64,000 nucleotides of DNA from Sphingobacteriales bacterium. Lineage in GTDB: Bacteria > Bacteroidota > Bacteroidia > Sphingobacteriales > Sphingobacteriaceae. The DNA lies in contig JAATFQ010000175.1 of the NCBI GenBank assembly GCA_015655115.1, forward strand, positions 20,636-84,635. The letters run 5' to 3'. The notes beneath the pieces were generated by a model, which saw only the letters and a list, made by a program, of their open reading frames with translations, was not told the origin of the DNA and did no database searches. The translations under genes were made by a program, and so were the position numbers. This document shows positions 9,181 to 17,778 of this stretch, one piece after another. Positions within the stretch are counted from its first letter, which is position 1. Every line of letters starts with the position of its first letter.

Positions 9181-10164
9181 ATGTATAAATACCTTCTTGT
9201 TTTTTTTCTTCTTTTATCTTTAGGATCTCGAAAAGTAAATGCGCAGAATGTGCCATTAGCTGCAGATTCTACTGTGGAGCAAAGGGTTTACAGGCCGCGG
9301 GTGCTGCGGGATTCTGCCTTTTTGGCCAGGCAGAAGTTCGTGACCGATTCTATCATGACCCATACCTGGATCTTACCCGACTCGCTGATTGACCGGTCAA
9401 TTTTAATTGACAGCATTATGAAGGCAAATGTATTTCCAACGCTTGATCTCGACGCATGGTTTAAGAAGTACGGCAAGTTTAAAAAAGAGAGCAGGTTCAG
9501 AGTAGGGACTCCGATGCCTAAAGGGAAAGTGTGGGTGCTGGGGTTTATTGCTTTTCTGCTGGTTGTATTCGGCGTATTAAGGATTTCTTTTGCCAAGCAA
9601 TTACAAGGGATAGTACAGGCTTTTTATAGCGAAAGGGGATTAAATAATCTGAATAAAGAGGACAATGCTTTTACGTCCTGGCCTTTTTTACTTCTATTTA
9701 TACAGTTTGGCTTTACTATTGGTATGTTTTTTTATCTGGTAGCCCAATACTACAAACTAGCTTATATAGACAAAGGATTTAGCTTTTTTGTCAGTATTTC
9801 TATTTTGATCATTATCCTGTATGCACTTAAACTTTTCCTGCTGCGGGCGATGGGTCACCTCTTTAATATTCAAAAAGCGGTACATGAATATATTTCAATA
9901 TTATATTTAAGTTATTTTAACATTTCCCTGATTTTTATTCCGTTAGTGGTCGCTTTTGCCTTATCTCCTCTTAAATATGGTATCTATTACATAGTTATCT
10001 CATTTGGATTGCTGGCCTTAATCTTTACGTTTCAATTCATTAGGGCAGGAGTTAATATTTTATCTCATTATCGGTTTTCAAAAGTCTATTTATTTATGTA
10101 CTTTTGTGCCCTCGAAATATGTCCTATTTTGATATTAATCAAGGCGATAGGATTTGAGATGTAA
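9181..10164 (+). CDS. DUF4271 membrane protein
   Basis: 327 residues, with an N-terminal signal peptide (hydrophobic run then VNAQ), a soluble segment of about 90 residues, then roughly six to seven membrane helices to the C-terminus. It matches the Bacteroidota-specific DUF4271 architecture. These proteins are repeatedly found directly before hemD, as here (9-base gap), which suggests co-expression, but no biochemical role is known to me. The start is supported by the signal peptide and by a -7 element just upstream. Confidence 0.82.
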   Translation: MYKYLLVFFLLLSLGSRKVNAQNVPLAADSTVEQRVYRPRVLRDSAFLARQKFVTDSIMTHTWILPDSLIDRSILIDSIMKANVFPTLDLDAWFKKYGKFKKESRFRVGTPMPKGKVWVLGFIAFLLVVFGVLRISFAKQLQGIVQAFYSERGLNNLNKEDNAFTSWPFLLLFIQFGFTIGMFFYLVAQYYKLAYIDKGFSFFVSISILIIILYALKLFLLRAMGHLFNIQKAVHEYISILYLSYFNISLIFIPLVVAFALSPLKYGIYYIVISFGLLALIFTFQFIRAGVNILSHYRFSKVYLFMYFCALEICPILILIKAIGFEM

Positions 10165-10173
10165 CTAGGTAAA

Positions 10174-10944
10174 ATGCAAGAAAAAACAGAAGATAGGTTG
10201 CGTAAAGTAAAAAGTATACTGATAACTTTGCCTAAACCCGAGACAGAGAAATCTCCTTATTTTGATTTGGCTAAGAAATACAACGTAAAAGTTGATTTCA
10301 GGTCGTTCATTCATGTGGAAGGTGTACCTGCAAGAGATTTTAGGAAAGAGAAAATCAGTTTAGGTGATTTTACAGCTGTTGTTTTTACAAGTAGAAACGC
10401 AGTGGATCATTTCTTTAGGATTTGTGAAGAGATGCGGTATGAGGTGAAGGCAGATTTAAAATATTTCTGTATTTCAGAATCTACAGCATTGTATCTTCAG
10501 AAATATATTCAGTACCGGAAGCGGAAGATTTTCTTCGGAAAACAAACTGCTGCCGATCTGGCTGATGTATTGAAAAAACATGCGACGGAGAAATTCCTTT
10601 ATCCGTGTTCGGATGTTGCAACGGAGGATACAATGAATTTCCTGTTGAAAAATGGGTACGCTATTACTCCGGCAGTTTTATTTAAAACTGTAGTAAGCGA
10701 TTTGTCTGACCTTGCTGATGTAACTTACGATGTCATTGGATTTTTCAGTCCTTCAAGCATCCAGTCGCTGTATATAAATTTCCCCAATTTTCAACAAAAT
10801 AATACCCGTCTGGCTGCGTTTGGTGTGAACACACACAAAGCAGTTAAAGACGCAGGATTGATTGTCGATATTGCTGCTCCATCGCCGGAATCGCCCTCAA
10901 TGATCATGGCAATTGAGAACTATATCAAGAAATCCAATAAATAG
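10174..10944 (+). CDS. hemD: Uroporphyrinogen-III synthase
   Basis: 256 residues of the HemD fold, which closes hydroxymethylbilane to uroporphyrinogen III in tetrapyrrole synthesis. Sequence conservation in this family is low. The recognisable parts are the first-domain VVFTSRNAV, the GKQTAADL hinge and the second-domain DVIGFFSPSSIQS, in the expected order. Co-transcribed with DUF4271. No other heme-synthesis gene apart from the hemW chaperone lies nearby. Confidence 0.88.
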   Translation: MQEKTEDRLRKVKSILITLPKPETEKSPYFDLAKKYNVKVDFRSFIHVEGVPARDFRKEKISLGDFTAVVFTSRNAVDHFFRICEEMRYEVKADLKYFCISESTALYLQKYIQYRKRKIFFGKQTAADLADVLKKHATEKFLYPCSDVATEDTMNFLLKNGYAITPAVLFKTVVSDLSDLADVTYDVIGFFSPSSIQSLYINFPNFQQNNTRLAAFGVNTHKAVKDAGLIVDIAAPSPESPSMIMAIENYIKKSNK

Positions 10945-11007
10945 ACTGATAATTACAAGGTTACAAACCAAGCTTTTAGTGCTTAATAGGTTAATCTTTT
11001 AATTTCG

Positions 11008-11048
11008 ATTGAGCAAGTTGTTGTGTATATGTTAACATCTTGCTCAAT
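11008..11048 (+). terminator. Stem-loop between hemD and gldK
   Basis: ATTGAGCAAG pairs perfectly with CTTGCTCAAT across 21 bases. The following TTGCG is a poor T-run, so this may be a weak terminator for hemD or a structured element in the gldK leader. It is the only strong inverted repeat in this 191-base gap. Confidence 0.45.
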
Positions 11049-11135
11049 TTGCGTTTAAGACAGAATTTTTGTCTGTTTATATTGTTTATATCAAGGATAT
11101 TCGATAAAATTGTTGTAAAATTGCTCTAAGGACTT

Positions 11136-12509
11136 ATGAGGAAAATTTACACACTTGGTATTATATTAGTTGCTGCACTGTTTTCAGGTTGCGGGAAAGG
11201 CGGCCAGGGAGAATTACTTGGTGTATATAACAGAAAATTCAATAATAAAAAAATGCCGCTGGGAATGGTTTATATTCCTCAGGGAAAAACGCTTATTGGT
11301 ATGTCTGATGAGGATATAAACAATACGCAGAGTTCACCTGCAAGAATGACTTCATTCAGCGCTTTTTATATGGATGAGACAGAGATTACAAATGCAGAAT
11401 ACAGGCAATTTGTAAACTGGGTCAGAGATTCTGTTGCACTGACATCCTTAGGTCCCGGAGCTGCGCCTGCCTATTTCACTATACCTAAAGGTGGTGCTGC
11501 TACTCCCGGAGGAGCAACACTTTCTTCTCAGAGAAATATCAATTGGAATAAAGTAGGTAATGGTTCTGCGCTATGGAGCAATAAAAGCGGCGGACTAGGT
11601 GGCAAACTTGAAAATATGTACTATACCGGGGATGATGCTTTGCCCGGGCGTAAAGAGTTTGATATTCGAAAATTCAGATACTCCTATAGTTTTGTAAATC
11701 TTGATCTGGCGGAAGCAGGCAGAAAGGATCCCTCAAAAAAGCGTAAAGATTTTATTGAGAGTTATGTAGATTCTCCTGATCCTAATAATCCTAACCAGTT
11801 TCCTTCTGTAAGTGTTTACCCCGACACAATGGTTTGGAAAATAGATTATTCCTATTCACAGAATGACCCTATGGTCAAAGCCTATTTTAATCACCCCTCA
11901 TATGATAATTATCCCGTAGTTGGCGTTTCGTGGGAGCAGGCACAGGCTTTTTGTGTATGGCGTACCCGCTTGTATGAGCCTGTAGCGGCACAACGGAAAA
12001 TCCCCATAAGTTCCAGACCGGAATACAGATTGCCCACTGAAGCTGAGTTTGAATATGCAGCACGTGGTGGTAATGTTAAAACAAAATATCCATGGGGGGG
12101 GCCTTATGTGAGAAATACAAAAGGCTGTATGCAGGCTAACTTTAAGGTCGGAAGAGGAAATTATTCTGATGACGGCGGTTTGTATACCGTAAATGTCAGA
12201 TCGTATTTCCCTAATGATTACGGGTTGTACAATATGGCAGGAAATGTTGCCGAATGGACTGTAACAGCATATAATCAATCTGCAGCACCTTTGTTGCTCG
12301 ATTTCAATCCTAACTTTACCTATGTAGCGAAAGGTGCTGATAGTAAATACCTTAAACGTAAGGTTGTAAGAGGCGGATCGTGGAAAGATATAGGTTTCTT
12401 TCTTCAGAATTCTGTAGGCACTTACGAATATCAGGATCAGGCGCGGTCTTATATTGGTTTCAGATGTGTTTCCTCATATGCAGGAACGGATATCAATTTC
12501 AGAAACTAA
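11136..12509 (+). CDS. gldK: T9SS/gliding lipoprotein GldK
   Basis: 457 residues. A lipoprotein signal peptide ends in LFSGC (C19). The rest is an FGE-sulfatase/SUMF1-like domain, with YPWGG, AGNVAEWT and VVRGGSW typical of the fold. GldK (PorK) forms the periplasmic ring of the type IX secretion system together with GldN, bound to the outer membrane. The order gldK-L-M-N here is the canonical one, with 56 bases to gldL. The distal coding part contains eight consecutive G (12094-12101). GldJ has the same fold, but the neighbours decide for GldK. Confidence 0.93.
   Translation: MRKIYTLGIILVAALFSGCGKGGQGELLGVYNRKFNNKKMPLGMVYIPQGKTLIGMSDEDINNTQSSPARMTSFSAFYMDETEITNAEYRQFVNWVRDSVALTSLGPGAAPAYFTIPKGGAATPGGATLSSQRNINWNKVGNGSALWSNKSGGLGGKLENMYYTGDDALPGRKEFDIRKFRYSYSFVNLDLAEAGRKDPSKKRKDFIESYVDSPDPNNPNQFPSVSVYPDTMVWKIDYSYSQNDPMVKAYFNHPSYDNYPVVGVSWEQAQAFCVWRTRLYEPVAAQRKIPISSRPEYRLPTEAEFEYAARGGNVKTKYPWGGPYVRNTKGCMQANFKVGRGNYSDDGGLYTVNVRSYFPNDYGLYNMAGNVAEWTVTAYNQSAAPLLLDFNPNFTYVAKGADSKYLKRKVVRGGSWKDIGFFLQNSVGTYEYQDQARSYIGFRCVSSYAGTDINFRN
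12094..12101 (+). repeat. G8 homopolymer inside gldK
   Basis: TGG GGG GGG encodes the WGG of the conserved YPWGG segment, about codons 320-322. Gain or loss of one G would truncate the last roughly 135 residues. Tracts of this length are possible slipped-strand sites. Confidence 0.9.
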
Positions 12510-12565
12510 TTTCTCGGGCAATATAAAAATCAACATATACCACACAACAATTATCTAAGAAAAAC

Positions 12566-13378
12566 ATGGCAGCAAAAAAGAAGTTTGATTGGTTACACGT
12601 AGCAATATCATGGGGAGCGAGTATCGTTATTATCGGGGCTTTGTTTAAAATCCTTCACCTTGGTGGAATATGGGGAAATTACATGATCGGAATCGGTTTG
12701 GGTGTAGAGGCATTTTTGTTCTTTCTGACCGGTTTATTTCCACCTGCACCAGAAGTTGCCTGGGAAAAGGTATATCCTGAACTGAACGACGATTTTACAG
12801 GTGAATTGCCGAAGGCTACAGTAAGACCTGCTGCAGTAGCCAGTGCCGGATTTTCTTCAACAGCAGCGTTAGACAAGATGCTGGTTGATGCTAAAATTGG
12901 TCCTGAGTTAATTGAAAGCCTTGGTAATGGCTTACGCACTTTTGGTGATAAAGTAGCTGCCATATCTGGTGTTGCAGATGCTTCTGCAGCAACTACTGAA
13001 TTTACAGGTAAAGTGAAACAAGCTTCTGCAAGTTTCGATGGTTTAAACAGTGCCTTTGGTAAGGCGACAGCTCAGCTGGTTGAAATGGGCGAGAGCAGTG
13101 GTGATTCGAAAGTATATCACGAACAGGTAATCAGTCTTGGAAAGAATTTAGCTGCCCTGAATGCTGTTTATGAACTGGAGTTACAAGATTCCAGTGCTCA
13201 CTTAAAATCGATGAATACTTTCTACTCGAATCTGTCTTTAACTATGCACAACTTTAATGAGTCGCTTGACGATTCCAAACAATTTAAAGAAGAAGTGGGT
13301 AAGCTGGCTAAAAATCTGTCTTCGCTGAATGCGATTTATGGCAATATGCTTACGGCTATGAATCAGCCACGTATTTAA
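12566..13378 (+). CDS. gldL: T9SS/gliding motor protein GldL
   Basis: 270 residues. Two membrane helices lie within the first 60 residues, followed by a long helical cytoplasmic domain. GldL (PorL) forms a pentameric ring around GldM and couples proton flow to secretion and gliding. Charged residues sit in or at the membrane helices (K28, H31, E48), as known for GldL proton-pathway residues. Co-transcribed with gldK and gldM (48 bases to gldM). Length and architecture fit the family. Confidence 0.95.
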   Translation: MAAKKKFDWLHVAISWGASIVIIGALFKILHLGGIWGNYMIGIGLGVEAFLFFLTGLFPPAPEVAWEKVYPELNDDFTGELPKATVRPAAVASAGFSSTAALDKMLVDAKIGPELIESLGNGLRTFGDKVAAISGVADASAATTEFTGKVKQASASFDGLNSAFGKATAQLVEMGESSGDSKVYHEQVISLGKNLAALNAVYELELQDSSAHLKSMNTFYSNLSLTMHNFNESLDDSKQFKEEVGKLAKNLSSLNAIYGNMLTAMNQPRI

Positions 13379-13426
13379 TCAGAGGTAACCAATTATTTAA
13401 TAATTAACCAGAGATACCTATAAATA

Positions 13427-14965
13427 ATGGCAGGAGGAAAAGAAACCGCGAGGCAGAAGATGATCAATATCATGTATTTGGTATTATTAGCCATGCTCGC
13501 TTTGAACGTGTCTGATACGATACTAAATGCATTTAAGAATATCAATGATAGTCTTGAATCATCAAGGTCGAATGTAAATACGAGTATAGATCAGTTGTTT
13601 ACAGCTTTTCAAAATACTAAACTGAAAGAAGAACCTGCAAGGGCACAGCCTATTTGGGAAAAAGCCAATAAAGCAAAAGTATACGCGGATGAGCTGAATG
13701 TGTATGTTCAAAAATTGAAAGATGAATTTGAGAGGGCTGGTGGCGGCAAAAGTGAAGAAACAGGCGACCTTGTAGAACGAGGAAACCTTGACATTGCTCA
13801 GGGGATCATGATTAACAAGAAAGAAGGGGAAAAGCTGAAGGCGAAAATTAATGAAACCCGTACAAAACTGATTGCTTTGCTGGATACTAAGGATCAGGCA
13901 AGTGTTACCTTTACCCTGGAGGCTAAAGATGCAGTAAAGAGTACTGACGGTAAAAAATTATGGCAGGATATCAACTTCGGTGAAGGCACTCCGCTTACTG
14001 CTGCAAATACAGTGTTGACGAAAATACAGTCTGACACAAAAAATGCAGAGGCAGAAATTGTGAAAAAGTTGTTTGGCAATATGGATAAGTCGCTGGTTAA
14101 CCTGGATCAATTTGATGCAGTAGCTGTTGCGCCAACGTCATATGTAATCCAGGGGCAACCGTATGTTGCACAGGTATTCCTGACAGCGAGTGACTCGAAA
14201 TCAAGTCCCGAAATTACCGTTGGAGGTAGCCGTTTAGCTACGAAAGACGGTAAAGGAACTTATACTGGTAGTACTGGATCTGTAGGGGTGTTTAAATGGG
14301 TTGGAACGATCCGCGTAAAACAAACCGATGGACAAATTAAAGAGTATAAAACGGCAGAACAAAGCTATCAGGTGGCAAAACCTTCTGCTACAGTATCTCC
14401 GGATAAGATGAACGTTATTTATGCGGGTATTCCTAATCCGTTTTCTGTATCTGCTGCAGGCTTTCCTTTAGAGAGCGTAAGGGCAAATATCTCTGGCGGA
14501 TCTATCAGAGGTGGTAATGGTAAATTCATGGTTTCTGTAGGTAGTGATCAGGTTGGTAAAGTGGTTAACATTACTGTATCTGCAAATAATGCAGGTAAAA
14601 CGGTGAACATGGGGTCGCAACCCTTCAGGGTAAAAGCATTGCCGACACCTAAAGCCTTTGTTAAAGGTAAGTCTGGCGGTAACGTGGACTTGGAATGGTT
14701 AGAGCGCTCTAATGTGATCGATACTGAGCTGGATGATTTCGTATTTGATATTAAATACAGAGTAATCAGATTTTCTGTTACTTTCATCAATCCAAGGTCT
14801 GATGCTGTTACCATGCAAAATAGTGGCGGCTCATTCAGCGGTTCGGTAAAAGGAGCTTTGAATTCAATTAAACCTGGAGCCATAGTTATTTTTAAAGATA
14901 TTATCGCTGAAGGACCTGACGGCAGACAAAAAAGTCTGGATGCAATAACATTTACAGCTAAATAG
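13427..14965 (+). CDS. gldM: T9SS/gliding motor protein GldM
   Basis: 512 residues. One N-terminal membrane helix (about 14-34) is preceded by a basic cytoplasmic stub that includes R9, the position at which an arginine matters in characterised GldM. The large periplasmic part should form the four-domain shaft that spans the periplasm to the GldK/GldN ring. The pair GldL-GldM is the energy-converting unit of the T9SS. The stop is only six bases before gldN, so the two are translationally linked. Confidence 0.95.
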   Translation: MAGGKETARQKMINIMYLVLLAMLALNVSDTILNAFKNINDSLESSRSNVNTSIDQLFTAFQNTKLKEEPARAQPIWEKANKAKVYADELNVYVQKLKDEFERAGGGKSEETGDLVERGNLDIAQGIMINKKEGEKLKAKINETRTKLIALLDTKDQASVTFTLEAKDAVKSTDGKKLWQDINFGEGTPLTAANTVLTKIQSDTKNAEAEIVKKLFGNMDKSLVNLDQFDAVAVAPTSYVIQGQPYVAQVFLTASDSKSSPEITVGGSRLATKDGKGTYTGSTGSVGVFKWVGTIRVKQTDGQIKEYKTAEQSYQVAKPSATVSPDKMNVIYAGIPNPFSVSAAGFPLESVRANISGGSIRGGNGKFMVSVGSDQVGKVVNITVSANNAGKTVNMGSQPFRVKALPTPKAFVKGKSGGNVDLEWLERSNVIDTELDDFVFDIKYRVIRFSVTFINPRSDAVTMQNSGGSFSGSVKGALNSIKPGAIVIFKDIIAEGPDGRQKSLDAITFTAK

Positions 14966-14971
14966 AATCAA

Positions 14972-15919
14972 ATGAAACAAGTACTGTACATTATCATTCT
15001 TTTGTTTTTCGGAACAGTGGCTTTCGCACAAAAGCGCAGGGTGCCAGCTAAGAAGGCCGGGGCTGCTGTAGCAGTATCTCCTGTGGCTGTAGCCCCTGTA
15101 ATTGCAGATACGGTAGCAGCAGCAAAACCGTTAAAAAAGGTTAAGATAAAGACGCCGCCGAAAGATGGTTTTTTTGCCAGGAAAGATGTAGACAGCAGTG
15201 TCATGGTTCCTTTTGCTGACGTAAGGGAAGAGGATGTTTTTTACTCTAAGCGTGTTTGGAGAGAAATTGATCTGCGCGATACAATTAATTCAGTACTGAA
15301 ATCTGAAAATTCAAAGCTGATTGATATCATTATGGAGGCGGTTGCAAACGAAGAACTGACAGTGTATTCTCCAAAAGATACTACCCAGGGCAAACTGCTG
15401 GAAGATAATGATTCCTTCCGCATCGCAATGACTGCCCAGGAAGCACTGATGAGTGCAAGGGGTACTTCAGAAGGTGAACCTGATGCAAATGGTAAAATCG
15501 GAGCCCCTACATTGAGGAGGCTAAGGCCGGACGAGTTTATGAAATACAGGATTAAGGAAGACTGGATTTTTGATATTAAAAGATCCGTTTTTGAACCGCG
15601 TATTGTAGGTATTGCACCTATGAAAATGGTAGAAGGAAACTGGCAGCCTGTATTCTGGATATATTACGACGAGGCCAGGCCACTGCTGAGTAAGTCAAAG
15701 CTGACCAACCCCGGTAATGATGCATCGGTATTAACTTATGATGATTTCTTTGTAAGGCGTTTGTTTGCCAGTAATATTGTGAAGGAAACGAATCCTGCAA
15801 ATAAAACGATCATCGAAATATTGAATCAGACGGATCCTAAAGATCCGCGAAAGCTATATGAATCTGAACGTATTAAGAAAGGCATAGCAGACTACGAACA
15901 AAGTCTGTGGGAATATTAA
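14972..15919 (+). CDS. gldN: T9SS/gliding ring protein GldN
   Basis: 315 residues with a cleavable signal peptide ending in AFAQ, then an Ala/Val/Pro-rich linker of about 40 residues and the conserved GldN domain. GldN (PorN) joins GldK in the large periplasmic ring. Last gene of the gldKLMN operon, followed directly by a rho-independent terminator. Sequence and position both support the call. Confidence 0.93.
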   Translation: MKQVLYIIILLFFGTVAFAQKRRVPAKKAGAAVAVSPVAVAPVIADTVAAAKPLKKVKIKTPPKDGFFARKDVDSSVMVPFADVREEDVFYSKRVWREIDLRDTINSVLKSENSKLIDIIMEAVANEELTVYSPKDTTQGKLLEDNDSFRIAMTAQEALMSARGTSEGEPDANGKIGAPTLRRLRPDEFMKYRIKEDWIFDIKRSVFEPRIVGIAPMKMVEGNWQPVFWIYYDEARPLLSKSKLTNPGNDASVLTYDDFFVRRLFASNIVKETNPANKTIIEILNQTDPKDPRKLYESERIKKGIADYEQSLWEY

Positions 15920-15923
15920 AATC

Positions 15924-15953
15924 AACCCTGGTGAGTATCTCATCAGGGTTTTT
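15924..15953 (+). terminator. Intrinsic terminator of gldKLMN
   Basis: AACCCTG-GTGAG pairs with CTCAT-CAGGGTT (12 pairs including one G-T) around a TAT loop, followed by TTTGCTTTT. It lies between convergent gldN and uvrC; the T-run is better on the plus strand. Confidence 0.85.
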
Positions 15954-15972
15954 GCTTTTACAGCAGGCTGGT

Positions 15973-17778
15973 TTATTCTGTTTTTGCTCTGAAATAATCC
16001 AGCAGCGTTTTTAATTGTGCCTTGTTTACTACCTGTGCCAACTCGCTTTCACTTGCCTCTTTAATTCTTTTAACGGATTTAAACTGTCTCAGCAGATTAT
16101 CGGCAGTGGTTTTTCCGATGCCGGAAATAGCCTCCAGTTGTGTTTTCAGGGTTCCCTGATCTCTTTTCTTTCTGTGAAAAGTAATTCCAAAGCGGTGTGC
16201 TTCATCGCGAAGCTGCTGGATTACCTTTAATGTTTCTGACTTTTTATCCAGGTGTAAAGGATAGCTGTCTCCCGGATAATATAATTCCTCCAGCCGTTTC
16301 GCAATTCCAATAACGGTAACTTTTTTATCAATACCGAGCTTTTTAAGACTGCTTACGGCTGATGATAGCTGCCCTTTACCTCCGTCAATGATGATGAGCT
16401 GAGGCAATGTGCCCTCTTCCTCAAGCATGCGCTTATAGCGCCTGTAAACGGCTTCTTCCATTGTGGCAAAATCATTAGGCCCTTCAACTGTCTTTACATT
16501 GAAGTGCCGGTAGTCTTTTTTGGATGGTTTTGCGTCTTTGAAGACAACAATAGCGGAAACAGGATACTGTCCCTGAAAGTTGGAATTATCAAAGCATTCT
16601 ATATGTACAGGGAGCTGCGTAAGCATCAGGTCTTTCTGCATCTGAGTTAATATGCGTTCTGATCTAAGGTCAGGATTAAGTTTTTCGTACTGATTGAGCT
16701 TCTCCCTTTTAAAGAAGAGCACATTTTTATGTGAAAGATCCAGCAGGTTTTTTTTCTCACCAAGCTTAGGGACGGTAAACTTCAGATTTTCATCTGCTAT
16801 AGTGAGCTCAAAAGGAACAATAATCTCTCTTGATGTACTGTTGAACTTGGTGCGGAATTCAGTAATAGCTATACTAAGCAGCTCCTCATCAGATTCATCC
16901 AGCTTTTTTTTGATTTCGATTGTCTGTGTCTGAATGATACTGCCATTCATGATCTTGAGGTAGTTGACGAAGGCATAGCGTTCATCTGAAGCAATGCTGA
17001 CTACATCGACATTGGTAATTGAGCTGTTTACTACAGTAGACTTGCTTTGGTATTTTTCCAGCACCAGTAATTTTCGCTGGTATTGATGTGCATATTCAAA
17101 ATTCAACTCTGCAACAGCATTTTTAATGATCTGTTTTACCTCGCGGATCACATTACTGATCTTCCCGTTGAGGATATCTTTTATTTCTTCAATACTTTGA
17201 TCATAATCTTCAGCCGGCTGAAATGCCTGGCATGGGCATTTGCAGTTGCCGATCTGGTATTCCAGGCACACTTTAAATTTCCCGCTTTCGATATTCTCCT
17301 GGGTAAGGGGCAGATTGCAGGTGCGGAGTGGATATGTTTCCTTAATCAGGTCAAGAATAGTATGCATCATACCTACAGAGGCATATGGCCCAAAATAGGT
17401 AGAGCCGTCCTTCACCATTTTCCTTGTCCAGTATAAACGTGGGAATGGTTCTTTTTTGATAATAATCCATGGATAGGTCTTATCATCTTTAAGCATGATA
17501 TTATACCGGGGCTGATGTTTTTTGATCAGGCTGTTTTCCAGCAGCCATGCATCGATTTCGGTATCTACTATGGTAAAAGTTATCTTGCGGATCTTAGAAA
17601 CCAGTACTTTGGTCTTACCGTTCATCTGGTTATCCTGATTGAAATAGGAGCCCACACGGTTTCTCAGATCTTTGGCCTTGCCGATATAAATCAGTATTTC
17701 ATCCTGGTCCCAGTATTGATAGATCCCGGGCTTATGTGGAATATCGGCTAATGCCTTTTTGTAATCAAAAGCGCTCAT
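15973..17778 (-). CDS. uvrC: Excinuclease ABC subunit C
   Basis: 601 residues. The N-terminal GIY-YIG nuclease (GIYQYW, IYIGKAKDLRNR) makes the 3' incision in nucleotide excision repair. Four cysteines at about 155-180 (pattern ...C...CxCxxC) match the iron-sulfur site of UvrC. A UVR segment, the RNase H-like 5' nuclease (HIECFDNSN, IIDGGKGQL) and a C-terminal helix-hairpin-helix (ISGIGKTTADNLL) follow. Its ATG directly abuts the stop codon of the upstream PBP1A gene (TAAATG), so it is the last gene of the sprE-PBP1A-uvrC operon. Confidence 0.96.
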   Translation of the reverse strand: MSAFDYKKALADIPHKPGIYQYWDQDEILIYIGKAKDLRNRVGSYFNQDNQMNGKTKVLVSKIRKITFTIVDTEIDAWLLENSLIKKHQPRYNIMLKDDKTYPWIIIKKEPFPRLYWTRKMVKDGSTYFGPYASVGMMHTILDLIKETYPLRTCNLPLTQENIESGKFKVCLEYQIGNCKCPCQAFQPAEDYDQSIEEIKDILNGKISNVIREVKQIIKNAVAELNFEYAHQYQRKLLVLEKYQSKSTVVNSSITNVDVVSIASDERYAFVNYLKIMNGSIIQTQTIEIKKKLDESDEELLSIAITEFRTKFNSTSREIIVPFELTIADENLKFTVPKLGEKKNLLDLSHKNVLFFKREKLNQYEKLNPDLRSERILTQMQKDLMLTQLPVHIECFDNSNFQGQYPVSAIVVFKDAKPSKKDYRHFNVKTVEGPNDFATMEEAVYRRYKRMLEEEGTLPQLIIIDGGKGQLSSAVSSLKKLGIDKKVTVIGIAKRLEELYYPGDSYPLHLDKKSETLKVIQQLRDEAHRFGITFHRKKRDQGTLKTQLEAISGIGKTTADNLLRQFKSVKRIKEASESELAQVVNKAQLKTLLDYFRAKTE

